From Armatimonadota bacterium (GTDB lineage Bacteria; Armatimonadota; Fervidibacteria; Fervidibacterales; Thermosaccharophagaceae), in contig JANXAS010000022.1 in the NCBI GenBank assembly GCA_025062195.1, positions 1-50,247 on the forward strand: a stretch of 50,247 nucleotides of DNA, read 5' to 3'. The position numbers were made by a program, and so were the translations under genes. Below, in pieces: positions 16,278 through 24,871 of the stretch. Below the pieces are notes generated by a model that saw only the letters and a list, made by a program, of their open reading frames with translations, ran no database searches and was not told the origin of the DNA. The stretch's first letter is position 1. Each line of letters opens with the position of its first letter.

Positions 16278-17885
16278 TCAGCTGCAGCGCCTGATGACTC
16301 TTCCGGGGAGCGCACCTGTGAGTTGACCGTCCAGCACGACTGCAATGCCGTTCACAAAAACATGTCTTATGCCAATTGGAGCTTTATATGGTTCTTCATA
16401 GGTGCTCGCGTCAATCACGGATTGAGGATCAAAGATGACGATGTCAGCATAGCTGTTGCGTTTCAGTTCGCCGCGCCCGCTCAATCCGAACTTTGATGCT
16501 GGCAGTGATGTCATCTTCCTTATGGCTTCGGTAAGGGTCAAGATTTGTCTTTCACGAACATAGCGCCCAAGTATTCTCGGGAATGTCCCGAAGGCTCTTG
16601 GATGCGGTTTCCCAGAGGGTGTTTCCTCTTTACCCCACTTAAGCTTGCGTGCGGATGCATCCGTGCCAAACATCGTCCTATGATAACGCATAACACAAAT
16701 CACATCTTCCTCCGAGAGCGAAAATCTCACCATTGTAGTTTGCGCTTTGTCCTCAACAAGCACATACACAAGCGCATCAAATGGCTCTTTGTTAAGCGCC
16801 TCAGCTACTTCAGTCATATTCAAGCCCTCAAATTGCTTCAGATGCTCATGTGCAACTTCAGAAACTATTATCTGTGCCCATTCATCATCCGAGCGGAGGG
16901 CGTTTTCAAGTTCCTTACGGATGCGCTGAAGTGTGCTTTTGTCCCTAAGCCTTTGAAGCAATTGCTCAACGCCGCCCGAATGCACCCACCTTGGTAAGAC
17001 CATCTTGAGCGAAGTCGCTGTAGCAGTGTAGGGATATTGGTCACAGGTGATGTCTAAGCCCTGTTGGTTTGCCCGCTCAATCATTTGGAGCGTTAGCTCC
17101 ACCTTTCCCCAATTGTCCTTTCCGACCGCCTTGTGATGCGATATCTGCACTGGAACAGCGGTCTGGCGCGCAACATCAATTGCCTCGTGCACTGCTTCAA
17201 TTAGTTCGTAAGACTCATTTCGCATGTGCGTCGCATACAAGCCGTTATAATGGCGCACGACCCTGCACAGTTCAATGAGTTCGTCAGGCTGAGAGAAGCA
17301 ACCCGGTGAATAAATAAGCCCGGATGAAAGCCCGATTGCGCCATCCTCAAGGGCTTCAGATAACAGCGTTTTCATCCGGAGCAGTTCGTCCTCAGATGGT
17401 GCTCTATCATCCTCTCCCATTACCACAGAGCGTATCGTATTATGTCCGACGAATGTGACCACATTCATACTCAATCCGTTATTTTCAAGCGCTGCCAAAA
17501 ATTCACCGAGCCTTCTCCAATGTGCCTGGGCGCTGTCTTTACGCGGCGGCGCCATCAATTGCACGGCACCGCTTTCACCCGCAATCGGCGCAGGTGAAAA
17601 GCCGCAGTTGCCGCATACCTCAGTTGTGATGCCTTGCATCACCTTGCTCTCGCAATACTTGTTCGCCAAGATTTCTCCATCCGAATGACCATGAGCATCA
17701 ATGAACCCGGGACATGCCACCATACCTGCAGCATCTATGACGAGTTTGTAACATGCGTTACTTCCACCCGATGCCTGCCCGATGTATTCAATCCTGTCGC
17801 CGCAGATAACGATGTCCGAAACAAACGGCTCACCACCGGTGCCATCAACAACTGTAGCATTTCGTATGAGTGTCCTTTCACTCAT
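16278..17885 (-). CDS. N-acyl-D-amino-acid deacylase (D-aminoacylase)
   Basis: A 535-residue metal-dependent amidohydrolase that hydrolyses N-acyl-D-amino acids or related D-aminoacyl compounds. Metal ligands seen are His65 and His67 in PGFIDAHGHSD and Cys94 in VCGNCGFSPAP. Also present are THMRNES, QISHHKAVGKDNWGK, the active-site MFGTDAS, and the C-terminal block RAFGTFPRILGRYVRE with EAIRKMTSLPASKFGL typical of D-aminoacylases. The start is ATG 17885, preceded by GAGGTGAGAC. The gene diverges from the Gfo/Idh oxidoreductase gene over 298 bp and ends one base from the convergent permease gene. It could serve peptidoglycan or D-peptide recycling; the substrate is not shown by the sequence. 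Confidence 0.88.
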   Translation of the reverse strand: MSERTLIRNATVVDGTGGEPFVSDIVICGDRIEYIGQASGGSNACYKLVIDAAGMVACPGFIDAHGHSDGEILANKYCESKVMQGITTEVCGNCGFSPAPIAGESGAVQLMAPPRKDSAQAHWRRLGEFLAALENNGLSMNVVTFVGHNTIRSVVMGEDDRAPSEDELLRMKTLLSEALEDGAIGLSSGLIYSPGCFSQPDELIELCRVVRHYNGLYATHMRNESYELIEAVHEAIDVARQTAVPVQISHHKAVGKDNWGKVELTLQMIERANQQGLDITCDQYPYTATATSLKMVLPRWVHSGGVEQLLQRLRDKSTLQRIRKELENALRSDDEWAQIIVSEVAHEHLKQFEGLNMTEVAEALNKEPFDALVYVLVEDKAQTTMVRFSLSEEDVICVMRYHRTMFGTDASARKLKWGKEETPSGKPHPRAFGTFPRILGRYVRERQILTLTEAIRKMTSLPASKFGLSGRGELKRNSYADIVIFDPQSVIDASTYEEPYKAPIGIRHVFVNGIAVVLDGQLTGALPGRVIRRCS

Positions 17886-18183
17886 TTTCCGTCTCACCTC
17901 TGCTTTCCCCTGTGCCCACCGTTCATGGACAAGAGTTTATCTCGTTTTTGGTGCACAGTGTTTTTGTCCCGAGCCGAAAAGCAGCGCTGTATTCTAAAAT
18001 GGATGCTGCAGCTTTGTATGCGTTGCACTGGTGTCATAAACTGTTACCACTTGCGGTCAGCATTGATTTGCAACTGTGCTCACTGAGGCGTCATGTCGGC
18101 GTTTGCAAGCACTACCAGGGGGCATAATTTGATGCGGGATAATTAAGCCGCAAAAGACGGTGCGAAAAGGATGGTGGGTTATA

Positions 18184-19263
18184 ATGGGGGACATTTTCCG
18201 TGTCGGTATAGTTGGATGTGGTCGTAAGGCTTCAACCATTGACGATGAGGCACATTTGCGTTGGCTTACGAACTACGATGTTGTGCCGAGCACTCATACA
18301 TCCGCATACTTGCAGAACAGGCGCACCAAAATAGTTGCCGTGGCAGCGCGCACTGAAGAATCTCTTAAAAGTTACCTCTCAAGGTGGGGGCTGCATGATG
18401 TGCGCACATACACCGATTATCGCAATATGCTTGAGAACGAGCGCTTGGACATAGTGAGCGTTGTTACGCATGCTGATATGCATGCCGAAGTGACAATAGC
18501 AGCTGCGCGAGCTGGTGTCAAAGGGATTATTTGTGAGAAGGCGATGGCGACATCGCTGCAAGAAGCTGACATGATGATAAGCGAGTGTGAGCGCAACAAT
18601 GTTAAACTCCTCATCAACCACCCAAGACGCTATCACCCCACATTTATAAAAGCGAAGGAGGTGCTCAATAGTGGCACCATAGGGGAGCTGAAGAGCATGC
18701 GAGGGGCTATCTGGACATTCCTGCTCCATAATGGGACGCATCTTTGGGACATGTTCTGTTACTTCGCCGGCGATGCTGAAACGGTTTGGGGATATGTTGC
18801 CGATGAAGGTGTGCCAGACCCGGGAGGGTGCGCTATGGTGCGTTTTAAAGGCGGTGTTATAGCATTTGCCGATGTCATGACCATGCAGGGCTTTAACATG
18901 CAGCTTTATGGCAGCGATGGCATGATTCACATAGACATGTTTCGTGAGGGCTTTCGCATTGAAGTTTACGAGGATGTGATACCGCCATCGCCGGACAGAC
19001 CATATTATCAATTTCGCCCAAAGAAACTCTCTCGCAGTGAGCAAATTGAGATAGAGCATCCGTTCACGCCGCCAATGCAGGCTGCAGTTCAAGATTTGAT
19101 TGATTCAATTCGTGAGGGCAGGCAACCACGCTCAAGTGGCTATGATGGGCGTAAGGCATTAGAGCTTGGTATTGCCGTTCATGTATCGGCGAAGCGCAAC
19201 GGTGCTGCAGTGGCTTTGCCACTCAAAGGCGAGGAGAAGGCTTTGCGCGTCATCTCAAGATGA
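18184..19263 (+). CDS. Gfo/Idh/MocA-family oxidoreductase
   Basis: A 359-residue NAD(P)-dependent dehydrogenase of the sugar/inositol type. The N-terminal Rossmann fold begins FRVGIVGCGRKA; the next motif reads ICEKAMATS where the family normally has EKP, so Ala replaces Pro. NHPRRYHP and a substrate-domain sheet follow (GCAMVRFKGGVIAFADVM), then DLIDSIREGRQPRSSGYDGRKALE, a usual C-terminal helix. Members oxidise hydroxyl groups of sugars, inositols or their derivatives; the exact substrate is unknown. I choose ATG 18184 (MGDIF) after AAAAGGATGGTGG. A TPR-protein gene follows 22 bp downstream. Confidence 0.88.
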   Translation: MGDIFRVGIVGCGRKASTIDDEAHLRWLTNYDVVPSTHTSAYLQNRRTKIVAVAARTEESLKSYLSRWGLHDVRTYTDYRNMLENERLDIVSVVTHADMHAEVTIAAARAGVKGIICEKAMATSLQEADMMISECERNNVKLLINHPRRYHPTFIKAKEVLNSGTIGELKSMRGAIWTFLLHNGTHLWDMFCYFAGDAETVWGYVADEGVPDPGGCAMVRFKGGVIAFADVMTMQGFNMQLYGSDGMIHIDMFREGFRIEVYEDVIPPSPDRPYYQFRPKKLSRSEQIEIEHPFTPPMQAAVQDLIDSIREGRQPRSSGYDGRKALELGIAVHVSAKRNGAAVALPLKGEEKALRVISR

Positions 19264-19285
19264 ATATGTTAAGTGGTGATGCGGC

Positions 19286-20068
19286 TTGGCTAAGCGCAAG
19301 ACCAGAAAAGAAAAAGAAAGGGCTGCAAAGCGTTGGGAGTTGCTCAGGGAGATGAGGCAGTTTGGGTATGGGGTGCTTCCAGATGAACTTGTGGAACGGG
19401 CTTTTAAAGTTTACGGCGATGCCGTTAGACACTATGAGCGCAATGAACTTAGCGAGGCTGAGGAATTGTTGTCGCAAGTCCTTCAGCTAAACCCGAATGC
19501 CGCACCAGCTTTGCAGCTGCAAGCACGCATAATGATGCAGCTTGAGCGGTATGATGAGGCTATCTCCTTGCTCTCAAGGCTTTTGGAACTTAGACCGGAT
19601 GATGCCGAATCTTACTTTGAGTTCGGATTGGCACTTGAGCGCACAGGTCAAAGAAGGCGTGCCATTGATGCATTCAAGAAAGCAATTAAAGCTGCAGCTT
19701 CGCTCAGCTCACAGCCCGAATGGTTTAGCGAACTTAAAGCTCGCTGCGAGTTGCTTGAGAGCGAGCTTTCAAGGGAACAGGAGTTGCGTTCGCAACAGGA
19801 GAAGCAAAAAGAAGTTGAAGAGCTTTTGCATCTCGCCGATGTTTATGAGAGCAGCGGTTTCCTCAGGCGCGCAAAGGATTATCTTAAGAGGGCGCTTGAA
19901 TTAGACCCAGACAATGCCAGTTTGGCTATCCGTATAGCTGCAATTGACATTGAGCTTGGAAACATAAGTGAAGCTGACAGGTTGCTCAGGTTGATTGAGG
20001 AGCAGCATCCAGACAGCGTCGCAGAGGTGCAAAGGCTAAGGGGAAAGCTCTCACACAGGGCTCAATGA
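19286..20068 (+). CDS. Tetratricopeptide-repeat protein
   Basis: A 260-residue soluble protein starting at TTG 19286 after AAGTGGTGAT. A very basic N-terminus (MAKRKTRKEKERAAKR) is followed by three clear TPR pairs around residues 45-78, 80-112 and 185-218 (patterns such as LLSQVLQLNPNAAPALQLQA, LLSRLLELRPDDAESYFEFG and YLKRALELDPDNASLAIRIA), plus a weaker one at the end. A glutamate/glutamine-rich helix (about 150-180) separates the halves. TPRs mediate protein-protein contact; no partner can be named. It is probably co-transcribed with the oxidoreductase and is convergent to the PHP gene. Confidence 0.8.
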   Translation: MAKRKTRKEKERAAKRWELLREMRQFGYGVLPDELVERAFKVYGDAVRHYERNELSEAEELLSQVLQLNPNAAPALQLQARIMMQLERYDEAISLLSRLLELRPDDAESYFEFGLALERTGQRRRAIDAFKKAIKAAASLSSQPEWFSELKARCELLESELSREQELRSQQEKQKEVEELLHLADVYESSGFLRRAKDYLKRALELDPDNASLAIRIAAIDIELGNISEADRLLRLIEEQHPDSVAEVQRLRGKLSHRAQ

Positions 20069-20153
20069 GAAAAATCGTTTTTGAACCAGCCCATCAATCC
20101 GGTCGGCAGCATAAGATGGTCTTTTCATTACCGCTTTTCTTCAATCCAGCCAA

Positions 20154-21659
20154 TCAAATCTTGCTTATGACCCACGCTTGCTTACGGATGGCTTGTCTGC
20201 GCCGCCAGAAGAAGAGCAGGTCTCCTATGAGCCATGTTAAAATGACGAGGTAAGGGTGGTAGCCAAGCGCCATTTTGAGTGTTGGACTCCAGGTCCACAA
20301 AGTCCCGAAAAGCACACATGCAATTCCAGCCACCATCATTATGAGGTTTAAACAACCGACCAAAATGTTCGCCCTCATCTGCGCAGTGCGGTGCATACGA
20401 GCGTATGTCCTGCGAGTGCCGATAACCATTTGGATGACAACGAACCCTATCACGGTAGCGATTGCCCAACCGAGTGCAGCCCAGATGTCAAAGAAAGCAA
20501 GGTAAAGGAGCAACGCTGCTGCTACGGTTCTAAGCTTATCAACCCAGCTTTGGAGTTCATACTCGTATGGACTTATCGGCAGATGAGTGAGCCAAGTCAT
20601 TGGCAATGTCTTACCAGAGCGCAATGCTTCAAGGGCGCTCTTCACATCCTGTATTTCACCATGCAGGCATGTCGCCGTGAAGCTGTGCGCTCCAAATTTG
20701 AAATCATTGCTTGATATAAGGGCGAATGTGTTGTAAAAGGCTTGCCAGAGTGGCACATTATCGCTGATTATGTTTCTGTTGATGACCTCAAAGCCGTCAA
20801 CATAGAGAGCAAGTTCATCCACAGGATGATGCGCAGTCCAAACATGTGCCACAATTGCAACTCCACCAGCTGAGCGAACTTCTTTGGCAACTTGATCTGG
20901 TTCTTTCTCGGGGTTGTAGTTGCGATTTATGCCAAGCAATAACAGGTGCGTTTTGGAGCGCAGTTCCTTGCCAGCGATGACTATCATCTCGTAGCCCTTT
21001 TCCATAGCGTATAATTGCGCTTCAATGCCGCCCCTGATTGTGTTTGTATCGGTTACGGCAAGAACTTTGAAGCCACGCCTGCGATGCCATTCAACCACAG
21101 CTGCTGGACTGAATAAACCGCTTGAGTAGTAAGTATGCGCGTGCAGGTTGGCGATGGCGCAGCCGCGTTTAACAGCTTTGTAGCGCATAGTTGGTGCGTA
21201 GAAGCTCAGCCAGCACGCCACAGTGAACACCTGTGCCGAAAGGATAATAGAGGCGATCAATGCTCGCAAGATATCCCCGATGCTTTGCCCCCTGTAAAGG
21301 CTTTGAGCGACCATGATAAAGGCAAGCAACAGCGCCGTAATGAACGCAGTGCAAGCTATGTCGGCGGTGCCGACAACGAAGGCAAAGGCAATCAATGGTT
21401 CAGCGAGTAAGCGTAAGACAGCCGGTGGTTTGACGGGTTCAAGTTGAACATGCATGCTGCTTCTTGCTACTACAACACCTTCTTCCGGTGTGTATTCCAA
21501 GACGAAGTTATTGGTGCCGCTCAAAATTTGCGAGAGGATAAAGACGCCCGCCCAAACTGCTGTGCTGAATATGAGGATGTGCCAATGAAAGTTCTTCCTT
21601 GTGTTGCTCTCTCTTTTGTGTTTAAACATCGTGCGCATGCTCATGTTGTTCTTGCTCAT
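20154..21659 (-). CDS. Membrane-anchored PHP-domain protein
   Basis: A 501-residue membrane protein with a soluble metallohydrolase-like insert. Hydrophobic helices lie at about residues 27-46, 83-117 and 131-155. They are followed by a PHP (polymerase and histidinol phosphatase) domain: the metal motif HAHTYYSSG at 173-181, AVTDTNT where the family often has TDHD, KELRSKTHLLLLGI, and VAIVAHVW with HH soon after. A second set of about four hydrophobic helices fills residues ~375-480. PHP domains act as phosphoesterases; a membrane-embedded form could act on lipid-linked or periplasmic phosphates, but that is inference. The start is 10 bp after the stop of the CheY-like gene, so the two are very likely one transcript; the ribosome site is weak (AAAAGG touching the ATG), and a later ATG is possible. 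Confidence 0.75.
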   Translation of the reverse strand: MSKNNMSMRTMFKHKRESNTRKNFHWHILIFSTAVWAGVFILSQILSGTNNFVLEYTPEEGVVVARSSMHVQLEPVKPPAVLRLLAEPLIAFAFVVGTADIACTAFITALLLAFIMVAQSLYRGQSIGDILRALIASIILSAQVFTVACWLSFYAPTMRYKAVKRGCAIANLHAHTYYSSGLFSPAAVVEWHRRRGFKVLAVTDTNTIRGGIEAQLYAMEKGYEMIVIAGKELRSKTHLLLLGINRNYNPEKEPDQVAKEVRSAGGVAIVAHVWTAHHPVDELALYVDGFEVINRNIISDNVPLWQAFYNTFALISSNDFKFGAHSFTATCLHGEIQDVKSALEALRSGKTLPMTWLTHLPISPYEYELQSWVDKLRTVAAALLLYLAFFDIWAALGWAIATVIGFVVIQMVIGTRRTYARMHRTAQMRANILVGCLNLIMMVAGIACVLFGTLWTWSPTLKMALGYHPYLVILTWLIGDLLFFWRRRQAIRKQAWVISKI

Positions 21660-21669
21660 CCTTTTAGTT

Positions 21670-22056
21670 TTAGCCCTTAGTTTGAAGCAACTCTCGCACG
21701 ACCTCCATCAAAACTCTTGGTCTGAACGGTTTAACAAGGTAACGGCTTGCGCCGAGTTCCATGCCGCGCCTTCTATCTTCCTCCCCCCTCTCGGTCGTAA
21801 GTATGACAACCGGTATTGAGCTTAAGCTTGGGTCACTCTTCATGAAGCCGAGCAGCTGCAACCCGCTCATCTCCGGCATGTGTATGTCTATGATCGCAAG
21901 GTCAATTTTTTGCTCCCTGAGCAACCGCAGGGCTTCAAAACCATTTGGAGCTTCAATCACATCACACCCTTCAAGCACACGGAGTGATACATTCACAAGT
22001 TTGCGAAGCGTTTCTGAGTCGTCAACTACGAGCACTCGTTTGCGCTGCGCCTCCAT
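21670..22056 (-). CDS. Single-domain response regulator (CheY-like)
   Basis: A 128-residue receiver domain without output domain. It has the acidic pair Asp12-Asp13, phospho-acceptor Asp57 in LAIIDIHMPEMSG, switch Thr87/Thr88 in VILTTE and Lys109 in LVKPF. The start ATG follows GGAGGGTG at normal spacing. No histidine kinase is in the window. It is directly upstream of the membrane PHP gene (10-bp gap) and downstream of the glycosyltransferase genes on the same strand, separated by 164 bp with a hairpin. Confidence 0.95.
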   Translation of the reverse strand: MEAQRKRVLVVDDSETLRKLVNVSLRVLEGCDVIEAPNGFEALRLLREQKIDLAIIDIHMPEMSGLQLLGFMKSDPSLSSIPVVILTTERGEEDRRRGMELGASRYLVKPFRPRVLMEVVRELLQTKG

Positions 22057-22183
22057 AATGATGCACCCTCCAAAGGGAAACCACTGTTAAGTGAAACTCT
22101 CCTTCATCGCATTGTAGTTTAACTGATTCGCTAAGTAACGGCATTGCATACCCTTCTGATTTTGTGCGCTCATTGTTTTTCAG

Positions 22184-22212
22184 CCAGGGTGTGCCGCATG
22201 GGCAATCCCTGG
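22184..22212. other. Stable hairpin between glycosyltransferase and CheY genes
   Basis: CCAGGG at 22184-22189 pairs with CCCTGG at 22207-22212, with an inner TGCC/GGCA stem. On the minus strand it lies just after the second glycosyltransferase gene (ending 22221). It is not followed by a T run in that direction, so it is a possible processing or factor-dependent end rather than a classic intrinsic terminator. Confidence 0.4.
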
Positions 22213-22220
22213 GACAGTTC

Positions 22221-23339
22221 TCAACCCGCTTTTAAAGCCGCTCTATAAGCTTGCATTGTCAGCTTTGCTGTCTTATCCCAAGTGTAAGAGCTCGCAACAT
22301 TGAACCCATCCATAACCAACCTTTGAGATAACTCGTTATCCGTGAGCACTCTCTCAATTGCATCTGCAAGCGCTTTATAGTCATTTGGGTCAACGAGTAA
22401 AGCAACTTTGGATGCGAATTCATTTACGGCTGGCGCATTGCCAGCTACTACCGGAGTTCCACAAGCCATTGCCTCAAGGACTGGCAGTCCGAATCCCTCG
22501 TAGCGTGACGGGAACGCGAAAACATCGGCTGCGTTGTATAGGAGCACAAGCACCTCATCGGAAACATAACCAGTGAAAATTAACCTATCGGCAGCTTCAC
22601 CGGCAACATTAAGAAGCGATTGCTTCATTTGCTCTGTTGAGGCTCCAGCCAATACAAGCCAGTCTATTGGAACACCCCTTTGAATGAGCGTTCGGAATGC
22701 AAGGGTAAGCACATGCGCATTTTTTCTTGGCCGGAAAAAATTGACCGTAAGTATGAATCGTCCGCTTATGCCGAGCAGCTGGTGAAGTCTCCACTTAGCG
22801 GTTGTTTTTTCCATCGGCTTAAATTGTGCCGAAACCCCGTATGGGGTCACGAACACCTTCTTCGGATTTACTTTGAACAATCTTATGACATCCCTCTTTG
22901 CGCTGAGTGATGGCACAAGCACAACTTTTGAGCGGTGCAGGGAAATGAAACTGAGCGCATTGGTCACGATGCGCGCTTTCACGCTTGATGGCTCAATAAA
23001 CATCGCCGATATAGCATCATGCATTGTGACTGCCGTTGGACATGTGCACAATGGCGGTATGATATACTCGGCATGAAAGAGTTCAACCCTGTTCTGCCTC
23101 ACTGCGGAGGCAACTTGGAATATTGTCCACCACCATCCTGATGGAGCGTTTAATGGCATCCATTTTACATTGCTCGCTAAAGGTGTTAAGTTTGCACCCC
23201 TGCCCGGATGGTAGTAGAGTATCGCTTCGTAGTCGTTATATTGCTTTGCAAGTTCGCTCACCAAGTTTAGCATATAAGTTCTCATTCCGGTCCAGTGCAT
23301 CGTTGCTGGGCGTGCATCATATCCGATGCGCACAGCCAT
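22221..23339 (-). CDS. GT4 glycosyltransferase (group 1)
   Basis: A 372-residue GT-B fold retaining glycosyltransferase. The N-terminal domain has the open MAVRIGYDARP and a TGMRTYMLNL loop; the C-terminal donor-binding domain shows ILTVNFFRPRKN, VSDEVLVLLYNAADVFAFPS and the E-x7-E motif EGFGLPVLEAMACGTPVVAG. It transfers a sugar from a nucleotide-sugar to a glycan or lipid acceptor at the cytoplasmic membrane; sugar and acceptor are unknown. ATG 23339 follows GTGAGGTGGGAA, which overlaps the end of the upstream glycosyltransferase gene (stop 8 bp away), so the two are translated from one message. It is similar in layout to the genes at 23348 and 25790, suggesting a polysaccharide biosynthesis locus. 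Confidence 0.9.
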   Translation of the reverse strand: MAVRIGYDARPATMHWTGMRTYMLNLVSELAKQYNDYEAILYYHPGRGANLTPLASNVKWMPLNAPSGWWWTIFQVASAVRQNRVELFHAEYIIPPLCTCPTAVTMHDAISAMFIEPSSVKARIVTNALSFISLHRSKVVLVPSLSAKRDVIRLFKVNPKKVFVTPYGVSAQFKPMEKTTAKWRLHQLLGISGRFILTVNFFRPRKNAHVLTLAFRTLIQRGVPIDWLVLAGASTEQMKQSLLNVAGEAADRLIFTGYVSDEVLVLLYNAADVFAFPSRYEGFGLPVLEAMACGTPVVAGNAPAVNEFASKVALLVDPNDYKALADAIERVLTDNELSQRLVMDGFNVASSYTWDKTAKLTMQAYRAALKAG

Positions 23340-23347
23340 TTCCCACC

Positions 23348-24517
23348 TCACGAGTTTGCTTCCATTGCTGCTTCCTCAAATGCACTCAATGTGAGCTTTG
23401 CCGTTTGCTCCCATGAGAACTGTGAGGCTCTCTCCAATCCCTTTTGGCTCAGCTCGTGGCGCAAGTCACTGTCGGTGAGCAATTGCATTATGGCTTTAGC
23501 CCAACCATACACATCATGTGGGCTGACCATCAGCGCGGCGCCCTCAGCTATTTCCGGCAGCGCTGGAGCACTGCTGCATATGACAGGTGTGCCACAAGCC
23601 ATTGCCTCAATGACCGGCAACCCATATCCTTCGGCAAGCGAAGGATAGACAAGCGCCTCAGCGCCACAAATCAATGCAGGCAAGTCTTCATCGGGAACAT
23701 AGCCAACGCGAATCACATGCTCTTGAAGACCGAGGGATATGATTTCGTTTAGCACGCTTTCGCCATACCATCCGACATCGCCGGCAAAAACGAGTTTATG
23801 CGGGAGCGAGCCCTTAAGCGCAGCGAATGCTCTAAGGAGTGTAGTTAAATTCTTTCGCGGCTCTATCACGCCGACATAAATGATAAACTGCTCCGGCAGC
23901 CCATACTTGCGCAATATGCGTTCAACTCTCTCCTTTGGCTGAGGTTTAAAATGCTTAGCTGGCGCAAGCGGTGTGACAACGACTTTCTCCCTCGGAAAGC
24001 CAAACCAACTTGCCAATTGTTCCTTCACGGTGTTTGAGAATGTAAGCAATCTCGTCGCCCTTTTCGCCCAGAGCATAGTCATTCGTGTGACATCAATTGT
24101 AGATGGTATGTGGCAATGAGGGTGAGTTAATGGTGTTAGGTCAAAAATTGTGAGCACAAGTGAGCCGCGAAGGTGTGGCAGGAGCGGATAGAATGGCGAG
24201 AAGTAAATATCTGGACTGCCAAAGAGCACATCTCCGATTGGCAACCTGTTCAACCGCAAAAGCAGCAGCCGCAACTTGCGGTCATGAAAGAGCCTTGTAG
24301 GGAAAGGCGTTATGCTAACTTTTACGCGCCCTCTTGCAAGATCAGGTATGAGCACATCTTGTGTATCCAAGGGACGCTTCATCATGCATCCATGCCAAAT
24401 GATGTAACAGTTGTGGGTGTCCACATTTAACAGTGTGTGAAGCAGCTCCCTAACATATATGCCAGAGCCAGCTGGTCGCCTGAACACCTCAATAGGCGCA
24501 TAGAAAAGTATTCTCAT
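23348..24517 (-). CDS. GT4 glycosyltransferase (group 1)
   Basis: A 389-residue GT-B glycosyltransferase. The N-terminus MRILFYAPIEVF is followed by the acceptor loop GSGIYVRELL. The C-terminal domain has IIYVGVIEPRKN, VPDEDLPALICGAEALVYPS and the E-x7-E motif EGYGLPVIEAMACGTPVICS. DLTPLTHPHCHIP resembles mannosyltransferase-like GT4 enzymes, but the donor is not certain. ATG 24517 and the adjacent GTG 24520 are both possible starts; neither has a strong Shine-Dalgarno site. It leads the minus-strand run that continues with the second glycosyltransferase, 8 bp away. Confidence 0.88.
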   Translation of the reverse strand: MRILFYAPIEVFRRPAGSGIYVRELLHTLLNVDTHNCYIIWHGCMMKRPLDTQDVLIPDLARGRVKVSITPFPTRLFHDRKLRLLLLRLNRLPIGDVLFGSPDIYFSPFYPLLPHLRGSLVLTIFDLTPLTHPHCHIPSTIDVTRMTMLWAKRATRLLTFSNTVKEQLASWFGFPREKVVVTPLAPAKHFKPQPKERVERILRKYGLPEQFIIYVGVIEPRKNLTTLLRAFAALKGSLPHKLVFAGDVGWYGESVLNEIISLGLQEHVIRVGYVPDEDLPALICGAEALVYPSLAEGYGLPVIEAMACGTPVICSSAPALPEIAEGAALMVSPHDVYGWAKAIMQLLTDSDLRHELSQKGLERASQFSWEQTAKLTLSAFEEAAMEANS

Positions 24518-24609
24518 CACAAGTTCACATCCATACGATGAATCTCGCTCTCCATTGTAAATGTTGTTTGTGGAGAGCCTTCCAGAACATGCTATAGGCT
24601 TTAGCTAAT

Positions 24610-24738
24610 AGCCGTTGATGAAATCTTGTGCGAGGGCGGATGGAATCTGCCCGCAAGTTTTCTGGCAGGCTTCACCTGCCCATGCAAGAAAACTTCACCG
24701 AATAAATTAGTCGCTAACCAATCTCGTCATCAACGGCT
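24610..24738. repeat. MITE-like structured element with 12-bp terminal inverted repeats
   Basis: AGCCGTTGATGA at 24610-24621 and its exact complement TCATCAACGGCT at 24727-24738 bound a 129-bp stretch with no coding frame. Inside are two hairpins: GGGCGGA/TCTGCCC (24634-24652, one G-T pair), and AAGTTTTCT (24655-24663) pairing with AGAAAACTT (24687-24695) around an inner GGCAGG-CTTCA-CCTGCC. Just outside, AATCTCGT (24720-24727) pairs with ACGAGATT (24750-24757). No clear target duplication is seen. It fills most of the 354-bp gap between the divergent glycosyltransferase and methyltransferase genes; it could equally be a structured RNA. Confidence 0.5.
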
Positions 24739-24871
24739 GGCTGAAGCCAACGAGATTTGTAGCCAGCTATCAATAACTTTTAAGTAAGGAGCGAGGTGTT
24801 TCAAGGGCGCCAATTGCCATTTGGTGCGCCAAACCAGTTTAAAGTTTCAAAAGGCATGGTGGTGAGGCAGG

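Noticed and set aside
16270-16320. GGGGTAGCTCAGCTGCAGCGCC resembling a tRNA D-arm
   Set aside because: It spans the permease stop and the deacylase C-terminal codons, and no T-arm or acceptor pairing is present.
18379-19092. 237-codon antisense frame inside the Gfo/Idh gene
   Set aside because: It is antisense to a well-supported gene, with no ribosome site and an atypical composition.
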